From contig JADJVK010000013.1 in assembly GCA_016710625.1 (NCBI GenBank), positions 1 to 64,000 of the forward strand: a DNA stretch of 64,000 bases. The letters run 5' to 3'. Below the pieces are notes generated by a model. That model was not told the origin of the DNA. It searched no databases and saw nothing but the letters and a program-made list of their open reading frames with translations. A program made the position numbers and the translations under genes. Source of the stretch: Saprospiraceae bacterium. GTDB taxonomy: Bacteria; Bacteroidota; Bacteroidia; Chitinophagales; Saprospiraceae. This document shows positions 54,730-62,671 of this stretch, one piece after another. How positions within the stretch are numbered: the first letter of the stretch is position 1; each line of letters begins with the position of its first letter.

Positions 54730-55278
54730 TTATTTTAAATTTTCATAACTTGCTATTACCTCTATTTTAGCGGTTTTAGCAATCTTGTCTTTTACTAAAG
54801 ATGGAATTTCGATATTATAATCCGCAACTTCAATATTGAATTTCGTATTAGCATCCACTTTTCCATTTTTCACCACCAAATCAGCATTTGAAGTAATTGG
54901 TTTTGTAACGCCATGAATTGTCAAATCTCCACTAATTTTAGCTGTGTATTTTCCATCTTTAGACCAATTTATATCAGCTAAATTAGCAATTTTGCCTTTA
55001 AAAGTTGCTTTAGGAAATTTGTTGGATTCCATATAATTTTCATTAAAATGTTCTTCCATCAAAGCTTTATCAAATTTGATACTTTTCACTAATATAGCAA
55101 ATTCTAAATTTCCAGAAGTTTTATCAATTACACTAGATGCAGTATTCGTTTTCCCAGCGATTGGTTCAGCACTTGATGATGCAGTGAACTTCACAATTCC
55201 TTTCTTTGTAAATATTTTTTGTGCAGACAAATTAAACACTAATCCAATTGCACCCACCAAAAACATTAACTTTTTCAT
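54730..55278 (-). CDS. YceI-family periplasmic protein
   Basis: 182 residues. Signal peptide (cleavage near LSAQ, about residue 19). The YceI beta-barrel is seen in FTKKGIVKFTASSSAEP, GNLEFAILVKSIKFDKALMEEHFNENYMESNKFPKATFKGKI, GKYTAKISGDLTIHGVTKPI and NFNIEVADYNIEIPSLVKDKIAKTAKIEV. The family binds polyisoprenoids or quinone-like lipids in a hydrophobic tunnel. It lies 22 bp after the cytochrome c gene. A paralogue (59271-59816) begins the neighbouring two-component operon. Confidence 0.92.
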   Translation of the reverse strand: MKKLMFLVGAIGLVFNLSAQKIFTKKGIVKFTASSSAEPIAGKTNTASSVIDKTSGNLEFAILVKSIKFDKALMEEHFNENYMESNKFPKATFKGKIANLADINWSKDGKYTAKISGDLTIHGVTKPITSNADLVVKNGKVDANTKFNIEVADYNIEIPSLVKDKIAKTAKIEVIASYENLK

Positions 55279-55300
55279 TTTCAGACGATTTAAATTTTAT

Positions 55301-55657
55301 TTAATTGTTTGGAGCTCCATCAGAGATCCATTTTTGTATTTTTGAAATATCGCAATCACTCAACTTTGCTGATCCTTTTGGCATTGGAGAAAATCCAACT
55401 TGGTTTATTGAACCAATTAACGAACCATTATCAACATATTTTTTAACATTATCATATCCTTCTAAAGTAATACCTCCTTGCAAACTAGCATCACTATGAC
55501 AACTAGTACAATAATCTGTTAATACTTTATTTACTGTAATACTGTATGTTACATTAGTAGTATCACAGTTTGCTGTACCTAGTAAATCTTCAGCATTATT
55601 ATAATAGCATGAACCAAAAAAGCTAATTGCTAAAACAAACATCAATATTTTCTTCAT
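55301..55657 (-). CDS. Monohaem cytochrome c lipoprotein
   Basis: 118 residues. Lipobox FFGSC (Cys17), haem site C50-T-S-C53-H54, and a probable axial Met92 in FSPMPKGSAKLSDCDISKIQKWISDGAPNN, the usual ending of small 'cytochrome C, Planctomycete-type' domains. Anchored in the cell envelope; carries electrons or senses redox state. First gene of cytochrome-yceI-DUF5777. The upstream gap (55658-55760) has an ATATCTG word that also occurs twice in front of the second yceI operon. Confidence 0.88.
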   Translation of the reverse strand: MKKILMFVLAISFFGSCYYNNAEDLLGTANCDTTNVTYSITVNKVLTDYCTSCHSDASLQGGITLEGYDNVKKYVDNGSLIGSINQVGFSPMPKGSAKLSDCDISKIQKWISDGAPNN

Positions 55658-55760
55658 AATTTAATATTCTATATTTAATTAATAATTCAAAGTTAGAAGA
55701 TTCAGCATATTATATAAAATATAAATATCTGAAACCGTAATTTTAGTGTTTAAAGTAGTA

Positions 55761-56513
55761 TTATTTGGTGCCAGATAACCAAGTTTTAAAGTCAGATGAT
55801 TTCTCTGTACTAATAATCAATTCTTGTTCCGTTTTTGGATTAAGTATCAGTTTTATTCTCGATTTGCTGTGTGTATGAATTTCAACAATGGACTTAAACT
55901 GAACGATAAATTGACGATTTACTCTAAAAAATTTTGTTGGATCCAAAAATTCTTCAATTTGCTCTAAGTTTTGGTCCAATGGATATCGTTTCCCATCAAA
56001 AGTCATCGCAAAAGTTATTTTATCTGTAGTGAAAATATAGGCTACATCATCAAAATTAATGGTACGAATCGTCCCGCCAATTTTAATTACAAACCTACTT
56101 GGCGATCCAGAACTTTCTAACATATTGCTTTTGAGCATCTTATAATCTCTCAAGACAGGTGATTGTTCGAATTTAATCACAGCTGCCATCAATTCATCAA
56201 TTTTGATGGGTTTCAATAAATAATCGATGCTATTAAATTTGAATGCTTTGATAGCATATTGGTCATAAGCCGTTGTAAATATAATGGGAGTTTTTATTTC
56301 GATGGAATCGAAAATTTCGAAGCTAACTCCATCCGATAATTGAATGTCCATTAATATTAAATCGGGTAAAACAGGTGTTTCTTGCATCCATTTCACCACC
56401 CCACTGACACTTTCTAAAATATCCAAAATTTGATAACTTGGTCTTAATCCCAAAATCAATTTTTTAAGTCTATTTGCTGCAAGTTCCTCATCTTCAACTA
56501 TTAATACTTTCAT
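55761..56513 (-). CDS. LytTR-family response regulator
   Basis: 250 residues. Receiver domain with E7/D8, phospho-acceptor D56 (LILMDIQLSDG), Thr in IIFTTAYDQYAIKAF and Lys in LLKPIKIDEL. The C-terminal LytTR domain shows the hallmarks FVIKIGGTIRTINFDDVAYIFTTDKITF, RYPLDQNLEQIEEFLDPTKFFRVNRQFIV and VEIHTHSKSRIKLILNP. Its start overlaps the end of the histidine kinase gene by 20 bases, so translation is coupled. Confidence 0.93.
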   Translation of the reverse strand: MKVLIVEDEELAANRLKKLILGLRPSYQILDILESVSGVVKWMQETPVLPDLILMDIQLSDGVSFEIFDSIEIKTPIIFTTAYDQYAIKAFKFNSIDYLLKPIKIDELMAAVIKFEQSPVLRDYKMLKSNMLESSGSPSRFVIKIGGTIRTINFDDVAYIFTTDKITFAMTFDGKRYPLDQNLEQIEEFLDPTKFFRVNRQFIVQFKSIVEIHTHSKSRIKLILNPKTEQELIISTEKSSDFKTWLSGTK

Positions 56514-59274
56514 TTTTCAATAATGGCAATTTTACAATAAATAAATTTGAATCACTTGAAATATCTACAGGCAATTTTGATAAAAATTCATAATGTTTTT
56601 TTATAAAACTAAGACCAAAACCGGTAGATGGTTCCTTTATTTTCTTTGGTTGGAAGTTGTTTTTAATATAGATAAAATTATCAATTATCTGTAAATCAAT
56701 GTTTAATGGATGTTCTTTTGTTGCAATATTATGTTTTACTGCATTTTCTATAAGCATCTGTATGGCAAAAGGCACCACAAAACCTTCATTATCATGAATT
56801 TGATTTCGAATTATGATATTATCACCAAATCTTTTCTTAATCAAAAATGCATAATCCTCGATTAAAGATAATTCTTCTTGAATAGGAATTGTATTTTTTT
56901 CCCTATAAATCATCACTTTTCTGTAAAAATCAGATAATCTACTGACGAATTCAACTGCAACTTCAGGGTCTGATTCTATAATGGCGATTAATGTATTGAA
57001 GGTATTAAATAAAAAATGTGGGTTTATCTGGCTTTTTAAGGCAATTAATTGATTCTCAACATTTTCCCTTTCCAATCTCAATTGATTCGACCTCTTTATA
57101 TCTCTGTTTAAAATCCAATAATAAAAAATCAGGAAAATACTAGCAATAGTCAGCAAAACAAACCACCATCTTTTCCAGATGGGCAATTTTACAACATATT
57201 GGTATTCAACCAAATCAGAAGAATATGATCCATAAACTGCCCTGATTTTGAAATTATAACTTTTGCTCGATAAATTTTGATACTCAATCACATTATTTTG
57301 TGTACTTCTCCATTTCGAATCATATCCTTCCAAAAAATATTCATATACTGGCTTCACCTTATAATTCAAAAACATGGAGGAACAATAGAAGTGGAAATTA
57401 TTTTTATCACTATCAAATTCATTGTTTTCATAGTTTTGAGCCCCTACTCCATTCACTTCTATTTTATTGATGCTGACTTTCGGCAAAGAAAAAAACCGAT
57501 CATCCATACAATAAATATTATTTCCAGAAGCAATTTCGAATCTATTATATCTGTAATTATTGCTATTGAGAATATTATCCATTTTGAAATCTGGGATAAA
57601 TTGATCTACATAAAATAATTCATTCTTCAAAACATCCAACATTTCAATCCCTTTATCATGGACAATTAGGATTTTATTATTAGAATTACATACAACATCG
57701 ATAATATGAAAACTTCTTAAACCTTTGATATTCTTATACTTAAGCAAATTGTCAACAATTTCAACCAACCCAACCTCTTCCGCTCCAAACCAAATATGAC
57801 CATTTTCATCGGCATCAATGGAATAAACTGTCTTGAATTTTTCACCTTCAACTTCGCTGTAGTTCAAAAGTGATTTTCCATCATATCGATACAGTCCTTT
57901 TCCATCTGTACCTATCCAAAGTGTCCCTTTTTTATCCAAAAGTAGCTTATACACATAATATTTAGGCAACTTTATTTCTTGATTAAAATCTAGAATTTCG
58001 TACCCTTTTTCAGTTTGTTTTATATGAAAAATGCCTGATAAAGTAGCAGCTAAAATTCCATTTTGATAGGATTGGATAGATAATATATTTTGATCGGGTA
58101 AGTTATTGAATTTTGTTAATTTATTGTTTTTGAATAAATATAATCCCTGACCAAATGTTCCAATCCAATGGTCATTTCTATTATCTTTTACAATGGCAAT
58201 TACATTAATTTTGGGTGAAGAAACCAATTGCATCTTATCTAATTGATTCAAATACAACCCTTTACTTGTGCCCACCAAGTCGTCATACAAAACTTGGATT
58301 TGTAAATCTTCCTTAAATTCGGTTTTATTGAACAATAAATTGTAATAAAACAACCCTTTTTCAGCAGTTGACGCCCATATATTAGATTGATTGTCAATAA
58401 ATAATGAGTAAACCTTATTGGAGCTGATTATTTTTTTGGGTGCAGAATCTTTATTTTGATTCACTAGAAAAATACCATTGTTTTCAGTGCTAATAACCAG
58501 TTGATTATCTGGTAATTGGAAAATATTATTTGCATCTTCCAAATCAATATTTTGGCAAAAATTACTTATTTTCTTAGTATCTATATCGATTTTGTCAATG
58601 CCACCTTTTTGATATCCTACGTAAACACTCTTTTTATCATAACTAATTGTAATACATTTGATTAATTCATCTGAAAGTCCATTTTGGACACTTATTTTTC
58701 TTACATTTTTTTTCTTATTCAAAAAACTGCAAATATTGATTCCTTGATCAGTGGTCACCCAGACATCATTTCGATCATCTATAACAATGTCATAAATTGC
58801 ATCATCGGATAATCCATCAGACTTATTAAAATTATAAATATAGGTTTTGTCATACACATAAAGTCCTTCTCCATATGTACTAAACCAGATATTTCCATTC
58901 TTATCTGCTTTAATAGCAGTAATTTTCTTTTGTGGCAACCCTTCTTGAGGATTCCATTTTGTTAGCAAATTATTTCTATTTGCCCAATATAAATTGCCAC
59001 TTTCACATCCAAAAACGATGTTTTTGTTTGAATCCTCAAAAATTGCAGTAAAATTTTCTTTTGGAAGATTCGAAAGATCTATTTTTTCGTAAGATTCTCC
59101 ATTAAAAATAAAGATTCCATCATTAGAAGCAATCCAAATGCGATGATCCGAAGCTTCAAATAATTTATTGATGACAATACTTTGGGGGAGATCTGCAATT
59201 TGAAACCCAGCAATTTGAGCAAATGAACTTTGAAAATTCAAGAAAAATAGTACTATGTAAGCATACTTTCTCAT
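56494..59274 (-). CDS. Two-component-propeller sensor histidine kinase (LytS/His_kinase type)
   Basis: 926 residues: signal peptide (cleavage near SFAQ, residue 20); about 12-14 Reg_prop repeats forming two periplasmic propellers (KNGNIWFSTYGEGLYVYDK, RNDVWVTTDQGINI, KGTLWIGTDGKGLYRYDGK); a Y_Y_Y domain (YEYFLEGYDSKWRSTQNNVIEY...YNFKIRAVY); one membrane span (about 708-728); then the His_kinase domain with H753 in SQINPHFLFNTFN and a HATPase (IQMLIENAVKHNI, GFGLSFIKKHYEFL). Pairs with the overlapping LytTR regulator. The ATG overlaps the stop of yceI (ATGA). The input signal is unknown; the operon suggests an envelope lipid or redox cue. Confidence 0.93.
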   Translation of the reverse strand: MRKYAYIVLFFLNFQSSFAQIAGFQIADLPQSIVINKLFEASDHRIWIASNDGIFIFNGESYEKIDLSNLPKENFTAIFEDSNKNIVFGCESGNLYWANRNNLLTKWNPQEGLPQKKITAIKADKNGNIWFSTYGEGLYVYDKTYIYNFNKSDGLSDDAIYDIVIDDRNDVWVTTDQGINICSFLNKKKNVRKISVQNGLSDELIKCITISYDKKSVYVGYQKGGIDKIDIDTKKISNFCQNIDLEDANNIFQLPDNQLVISTENNGIFLVNQNKDSAPKKIISSNKVYSLFIDNQSNIWASTAEKGLFYYNLLFNKTEFKEDLQIQVLYDDLVGTSKGLYLNQLDKMQLVSSPKINVIAIVKDNRNDHWIGTFGQGLYLFKNNKLTKFNNLPDQNILSIQSYQNGILAATLSGIFHIKQTEKGYEILDFNQEIKLPKYYVYKLLLDKKGTLWIGTDGKGLYRYDGKSLLNYSEVEGEKFKTVYSIDADENGHIWFGAEEVGLVEIVDNLLKYKNIKGLRSFHIIDVVCNSNNKILIVHDKGIEMLDVLKNELFYVDQFIPDFKMDNILNSNNYRYNRFEIASGNNIYCMDDRFFSLPKVSINKIEVNGVGAQNYENNEFDSDKNNFHFYCSSMFLNYKVKPVYEYFLEGYDSKWRSTQNNVIEYQNLSSKSYNFKIRAVYGSYSSDLVEYQYVVKLPIWKRWWFVLLTIASIFLIFYYWILNRDIKRSNQLRLERENVENQLIALKSQINPHFLFNTFNTLIAIIESDPEVAVEFVSRLSDFYRKVMIYREKNTIPIQEELSLIEDYAFLIKKRFGDNIIIRNQIHDNEGFVVPFAIQMLIENAVKHNIATKEHPLNIDLQIIDNFIYIKNNFQPKKIKEPSTGFGLSFIKKHYEFLSKLPVDISSDSNLFIVKLPLLKNESINS

Positions 59275-59816
59275 TGTTTTTCAAAGGTCATTTCTACATT
59301 TACTAAAATTTTTTCCGCTATTTTTTGATTTACAATTTTTGGAATATTGATATTGTGTTCAACTAACAAAACATCGAAATTGGATTTCACAAACACTTTT
59401 CCATCTAAAACTTTGACATCAATTTTGATAATTCTTTCATTTTTCACACCGTGAATATCCAAAATTCCTTTTGCCCGAATTGTAAAACTTCCATTCAAAT
59501 CCAGTCTGAATTTTTCGATGATTTTTCCAGTAAAAGTTGCTCTAGGATATATATTGCTTTCTAAATAATTTTCATGAAAATGCTCTTTTTGCAAAGGGCT
59601 ATTAAAACCATGTAACGACTTCATTTCCACAGCAACTGCAAACTCATTCTTATCAAAATCAATCACTCCTTGAATGGAATTTGTTTTAGCTTTGATACTT
59701 TCGAGAGGAGCTACCGAAGTGAAATTAACTAAACCTGTTTTTGAGAAATACTTTTGAGCATTCAACAATTCTGAAATTCCAATGAAAAGCAACACCCAAA
59801 AAATCCTAAATCTCAT
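59271..59816 (-). CDS. YceI-family periplasmic protein (operon with the sensor kinase)
   Basis: 181 residues. Signal peptide (cleavage near LNAQ, about residue 21), then YceI strands: FSKTGLVNFTSVAPLESIKAKTN, FAVAVEMKSLHGFNSPLQKEHFHENYLESNIYPRATFTGKI, FTIRAKGILDIHGVKNERII and NFDVLLVEHNINIPKIVNQKIAEKILVNVEM. A clear paralogue of the protein at 54730-55278. First gene of yceI-kinase-regulator with translational coupling, so it may be the sensor's accessory protein or ligand carrier (inference). Confidence 0.92.
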   Translation of the reverse strand: MRFRIFWVLLFIGISELLNAQKYFSKTGLVNFTSVAPLESIKAKTNSIQGVIDFDKNEFAVAVEMKSLHGFNSPLQKEHFHENYLESNIYPRATFTGKIIEKFRLDLNGSFTIRAKGILDIHGVKNERIIKIDVKVLDGKVFVKSNFDVLLVEHNINIPKIVNQKIAEKILVNVEMTFEKQ

Positions 59817-59837
59817 TTTTTATATTTTAAAAAACAA

Positions 59838-59858
59838 ATATCTGTCGGATATCTGACA
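59838..59858. promoter_or_regulatory. Candidate operator: ATATCTG direct repeat and TGTCnGATATCnGACA palindrome
   Basis: ATATCTG at 59838-59844 and 59849-59855 (11 bp apart) overlaps an inverted repeat TGTC-G-GATATC-T-GACA (59843-59858). It lies between the divergent yceI operon and the beta-barrel gene, 22 bp from the barrel's -7 box. ATATCTG also occurs at 55725-55731 before the cytochrome c operon. Confidence 0.4.
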
Positions 59859-59879
59859 AATTAACTCAAAAATAAAGTT

Positions 59880-59887
59880 TATCTTTG
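59880..59887 (+). promoter_or_regulatory. Bacteroidota -7 box (TATCTTTG)
   Basis: Exact TAnnTTTG match 17 bp before the ATG of the beta-barrel gene. No TTTG at the -33 position; the palindrome at 59843-59858 occupies that place. Confidence 0.5.
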
Positions 59888-59904
59888 TAGCTATATACAT
59901 TATA

Positions 59905-60654
59905 ATGATGAAAGAAGTTTTATTCGGGCTGTTTTTTTTATTCATTGCTATTAATTGCGATGCTCAAATTAATAAAACCAATAAGGATGGTGTGTTATTG
60001 CCACATATAGATTTTAGTTTTCAATGGCCCACATTGGATTTAGCTCAAAGATTTGGAGCATCGAATGCAATTGGGGTTGGCTTGGATTACATGACTAACA
60101 AAAACTGGATTTTTGGCGGAGATTGGTCCTTAATGTTTGGAAATCAAGTGAATGAGGATGTATTGAGTGGGTTAAGGGGTAAAGATGGGAATGTTTTGGG
60201 CAATGATTTATATTTTGGAGAGGTGAGTTTGAAACAAAGAGGAATGACAGCAAGTGTATATATTGGAAAATTATTCCCATTATTCAAATCAAATACTAGA
60301 AGTGGAATTAAAGTATCAATTGGCACTGGCTTTTTCCAACATAATATAAAAATGCAAGATGATATTGGCTCATTAAATCAAGTACTTGGGGATTACAAAG
60401 GCGGCTATGATAGATTGAGCAGAGGCATTCAAATAAACGAATTTATTGGTTATCAACATCTTGGAAAAAACAGGTTAATGAATTTTCAGATTGGAATGGA
60501 GTTTTATCAAGGATTTACTAAAAATATTCGTGCCATCAATTATAATACAAAAACGTCTGAAACCAATTTAAGAAATGATTTTCTATATGGTTTAAAAGCA
60601 TCATGGTATTTACCTTTTTACATTGGAGAAAAAGGGGAAGATTTGTATTATTAA
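59905..60654 (+). CDS. Outer-membrane beta-barrel protein of unknown function
   Basis: 249 residues. Signal peptide (cleavage near CDAQ, residue 23). The mature part has the look of a Bacteroidota barrel: LLPHIDFSFQWPTLDLAQRFGASNAIGVGLDYMTNKNWIFGGDWSLMFG, QRGMTASVYIGKLFPL, GIKVSIGTGFFQHNIKM, NEFIGYQHLGKNRLMNFQIGMEF and a C-terminal LKASWYLPFYI strand. Similar orphan barrels are common in the phylum. Its promoter region is shared with the divergent yceI-kinase operon, making it a possible target. Confidence 0.75.
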   Translation: MMKEVLFGLFFLFIAINCDAQINKTNKDGVLLPHIDFSFQWPTLDLAQRFGASNAIGVGLDYMTNKNWIFGGDWSLMFGNQVNEDVLSGLRGKDGNVLGNDLYFGEVSLKQRGMTASVYIGKLFPLFKSNTRSGIKVSIGTGFFQHNIKMQDDIGSLNQVLGDYKGGYDRLSRGIQINEFIGYQHLGKNRLMNFQIGMEFYQGFTKNIRAINYNTKTSETNLRNDFLYGLKASWYLPFYIGEKGEDLYY

Positions 60655-61037
60655 AACCCTTGTATTTTACAGATTATTTGGTTAATAACTTGTTTAAATT
60701 CAGCTTTATTTTGCTCTAGCATTTCTTGGTTTTCGAAATGAACCAATCTTCTATCTTTATAATCTCCAATTAATATTTTTGAATCAATTTCGATGATGCT
60801 TGGATGATGGATGACAATTTGAACAAATTTTTGTTGCCTATGATTAAAAGTTAGTATATCTTCTTGAAAATAATAACTTGGTGCATTCCACTTTATCCGC
60901 TCATTTAGGTCAGTATGGCTAGTTAAAATCTCATTTCTTACAGCCAATATCAAATCTTTCAATGGATGTACAAGATTTTCAAGGTATTGCGAAACTTGTT
61001 CAGAATCAGATAATTTTATACTTACAACTTTTTTCAT
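60651..61037 (-). CDS. DUF1801-family (YdhG-like) protein
   Basis: 128 residues, no signal peptide. Resembles the small DUF1801 domain: LKDLILAVRNEILTSHTDLNERIKWNAPSYYFQEDILTFNHRQQKFVQIVIHH, with the conserved E-x-I-K-W-x-x-P-x-Y/F element and the C-terminal helix (EMLEQNKAEFKQVINQIICKI). Cytoplasmic, role unknown. Its 3' end overlaps that of the convergent barrel gene by four bases. Confidence 0.8.
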   Translation of the reverse strand: MKKVVSIKLSDSEQVSQYLENLVHPLKDLILAVRNEILTSHTDLNERIKWNAPSYYFQEDILTFNHRQQKFVQIVIHHPSIIEIDSKILIGDYKDRRLVHFENQEMLEQNKAEFKQVINQIICKIQGF

Positions 61038-61142
61038 TTGAGCAAATATAAATATTTCTAATAAATTTACTAATAAGAATAAAAATTGAAATTACAAATC
61101 ACCCTTATGAAAAAAATGTATAATATGTTTTTAAAAAAATGT

Positions 61143-61734
61143 TTATTTGAAAATTATCTCTGAAGATTTAACTGAATAAAATTCATCATCTTTCACTTTC
61201 AATCTTATTTCAAATTGAAATCTAGTATAATCTAATGATGGTAGCTTTAAAAAATCAAAATCAATATTTTCTCTTTTTAGATTGGATTTCATAATAAAAT
61301 TAGACAAAACTTCAGAACTATCATTTATTTGATAAGTACTAATGTATTCATTTATCGATGATCCAGCAGGATGTTTTTCATCAAAATCATAAATTGTAAT
61401 AATATCTATGTTCTCAATTTTTTCATCTTTAGCTCCTAAATATCCAGGTTCAATACAACTACAAGCTAACAGATTATTAATAGAATAATGTTGATTATCA
61501 CATTTTTGAACTTTTGCTAAATAGGAAACTAAAAAATTAATACGAAATCCATGTAAATCATATCTATCCATTTTACTTGTAGTAATCACACTATTAAATC
61601 CTCCAATTAAATCAATGGTAAATCCATTTATATTGAAATATGGCTTTTCAACTTTAGGGCAATTACAATCTAAACATTGATAAAAGCTAATGCCAAAAAA
61701 GAAAAAAAAGAAAAATTGAAAATAATTTTTTCAT
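61143..61734 (-). CDS. DUF5034-like lipoprotein (frameshift in signal peptide)
   Basis: The open part (61143-61589, GTG start) is only the C-terminal 148 residues. Upstream in the same frame one reads FYQCLDCNCPKVEKPYFNINGFTIDLIGGFNSVITTSK, and an ATG at 61734 begins MKKLFSIFLFF in another frame. One extra base in the poly-A/T stretch 61695-61715 explains the break. The intact protein would be about 196 residues with a lipobox near FYQC. The pattern CSCIEPGYLGAKDEKIENIDIITIYDFDEKHPAGSSIN looks like DUF5034-type Bacteroidota lipoproteins. Function unknown. Confidence 0.65.
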
Positions 61735-62062
61735 AAATATTTTTTTGAGAATTAAATAAATATTATTGATAATTGTAAATAGCTAACAAATATACATTAT
61801 TTTTTAAATATTCAGTTTAAAAATATCAATTTCCTACAACTATTTAATCAAATATGTTAATTCTTAAAAAAATTAAATTTAATCAAAATTAAAACGTTTT
61901 CATATAGTTAGGCACAAGAAATCATTCAATTTGAAAAGTTAAAAAGCTGATATAATATTGTGATACAGCCTTTTCCAAAGGAAAAACACTATAAAACTTT
62001 TTCAAGTTGATTTAAAATGTAAGTGTCAATACAAATCAAGTATTTAACAAAAAAATAAAAAA
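61735..62062. other. Intergenic region upstream of the Kunitz lipoprotein
   Basis: 328 bp, AT-rich, between divergent lipoprotein genes. No coding potential. Holds the promoter candidate at 61930-61960 and a roughly 100-bp leader before the Kunitz gene. Confidence 0.5.
61930..61960 (+). promoter_or_regulatory. Promoter candidate for the Kunitz lipoprotein gene
   Basis: TTTG (61930-61933), 19 bp, TAATATTG (61953-61960): seven of eight positions of TAnnTTTG at the consensus spacing. Confidence 0.5.
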
Positions 62063-62314
62063 ATGAAATACTCAATAAAATATTTAACAGTTGTGTTAAC
62101 AATTCTTATGACATTAACACAATGCAAAAAGGAAAATATGAAATCTGACCGTTGTAATTTAGTGCCAGATGCTGGCAGCTGTAATGCAGCATTTCCAAAA
62201 TACTATTTCGACAAGAATGAAAAAAAATGTAAGGTTTTTATATGGGGTGGTTGCGGTGGAGTCGTTCCATTTGACACAAAGGAAGAATGTGAAAAGCAAT
62301 GTGATTGCAAATAA
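62063..62314 (+). CDS. Kunitz/BPTI-domain lipoprotein
   Basis: 83 residues: lipoprotein signal (lipobox TLTQC, Cys21; then KKEN), short linker, and one Kunitz domain, C31 to C80. The six cysteines (31, 40, 56, 64, 76, 80) reproduce BPTI's spacing (8, 15, 7, 11 and 3 residues between; BPTI has 12 in the fourth gap), predicting bonds 31-80, 40-64 and 56-76. The hallmark FIWGGCGG matches FxYGGCxG. The reactive-site loop would be C40-N41-A42, so P1 is Asn, not Lys/Arg, which argues against a trypsin inhibitor. The usual Asn43-like residue is replaced in a one-residue-shorter loop. Mainly a eukaryotic fold; role here probably inhibition of, or binding to, an extracellular protease (inference). Confidence 0.9.
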   Translation: MKYSIKYLTVVLTILMTLTQCKKENMKSDRCNLVPDAGSCNAAFPKYYFDKNEKKCKVFIWGGCGGVVPFDTKEECEKQCDCK

Positions 62315-62338
62315 TAATTCAATTCAAATATAATTTCT

Positions 62339-62653
62339 CTATTTCTCCATAAAAATTGTTGTATTACTACCAGGATTTACAATCGAAATAGTTTTATAGC
62401 CAGCTTTAGAAAATTCAACATTTATATCTGGGCAACCATTTCTTCCACAACCACCAAAATTGCCACATAAATCGAATTTTCCAGTAGAATCAGTGTACAT
62501 TCCAAGTTTATATTTACTATTCAAATCCATACATAAAACACTATCTAAAGGAAGATTCGTATTCTTATCTTTTACAATGCCATCTGTACAAGTGTATCCT
62601 TCACAACTAGCTAATAAACATGTCAATAAAAATAGGTATATAAGTGTTTTCAT
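62339..62653 (-). CDS. Small carboxypeptidase-regulatory/transthyretin-like lipoprotein
   Basis: 104 residues. Lipobox LLASC (Cys17). The rest is one beta-sandwich: CTDGIVKDKNTNLPLDSVLCMDL, MYTDSTGKFDLCG, then CGRNGCPDINVEFSKAGYKTISIV, the pattern of CarboxypepD_reg-like domains, with extra Cys (FGGCGRNGCP) that could form disulfides. Surface or periplasmic. Convergent with the Kunitz gene (24-bp gap) and 18 bp after the dehydrogenase gene's start side on the same strand. Confidence 0.75.
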   Translation of the reverse strand: MKTLIYLFLLTCLLASCEGYTCTDGIVKDKNTNLPLDSVLCMDLNSKYKLGMYTDSTGKFDLCGNFGGCGRNGCPDINVEFSKAGYKTISIVNPGSNTTIFMEK

Positions 62654-62671
62654 ATTAAAAAAATTAATAAA

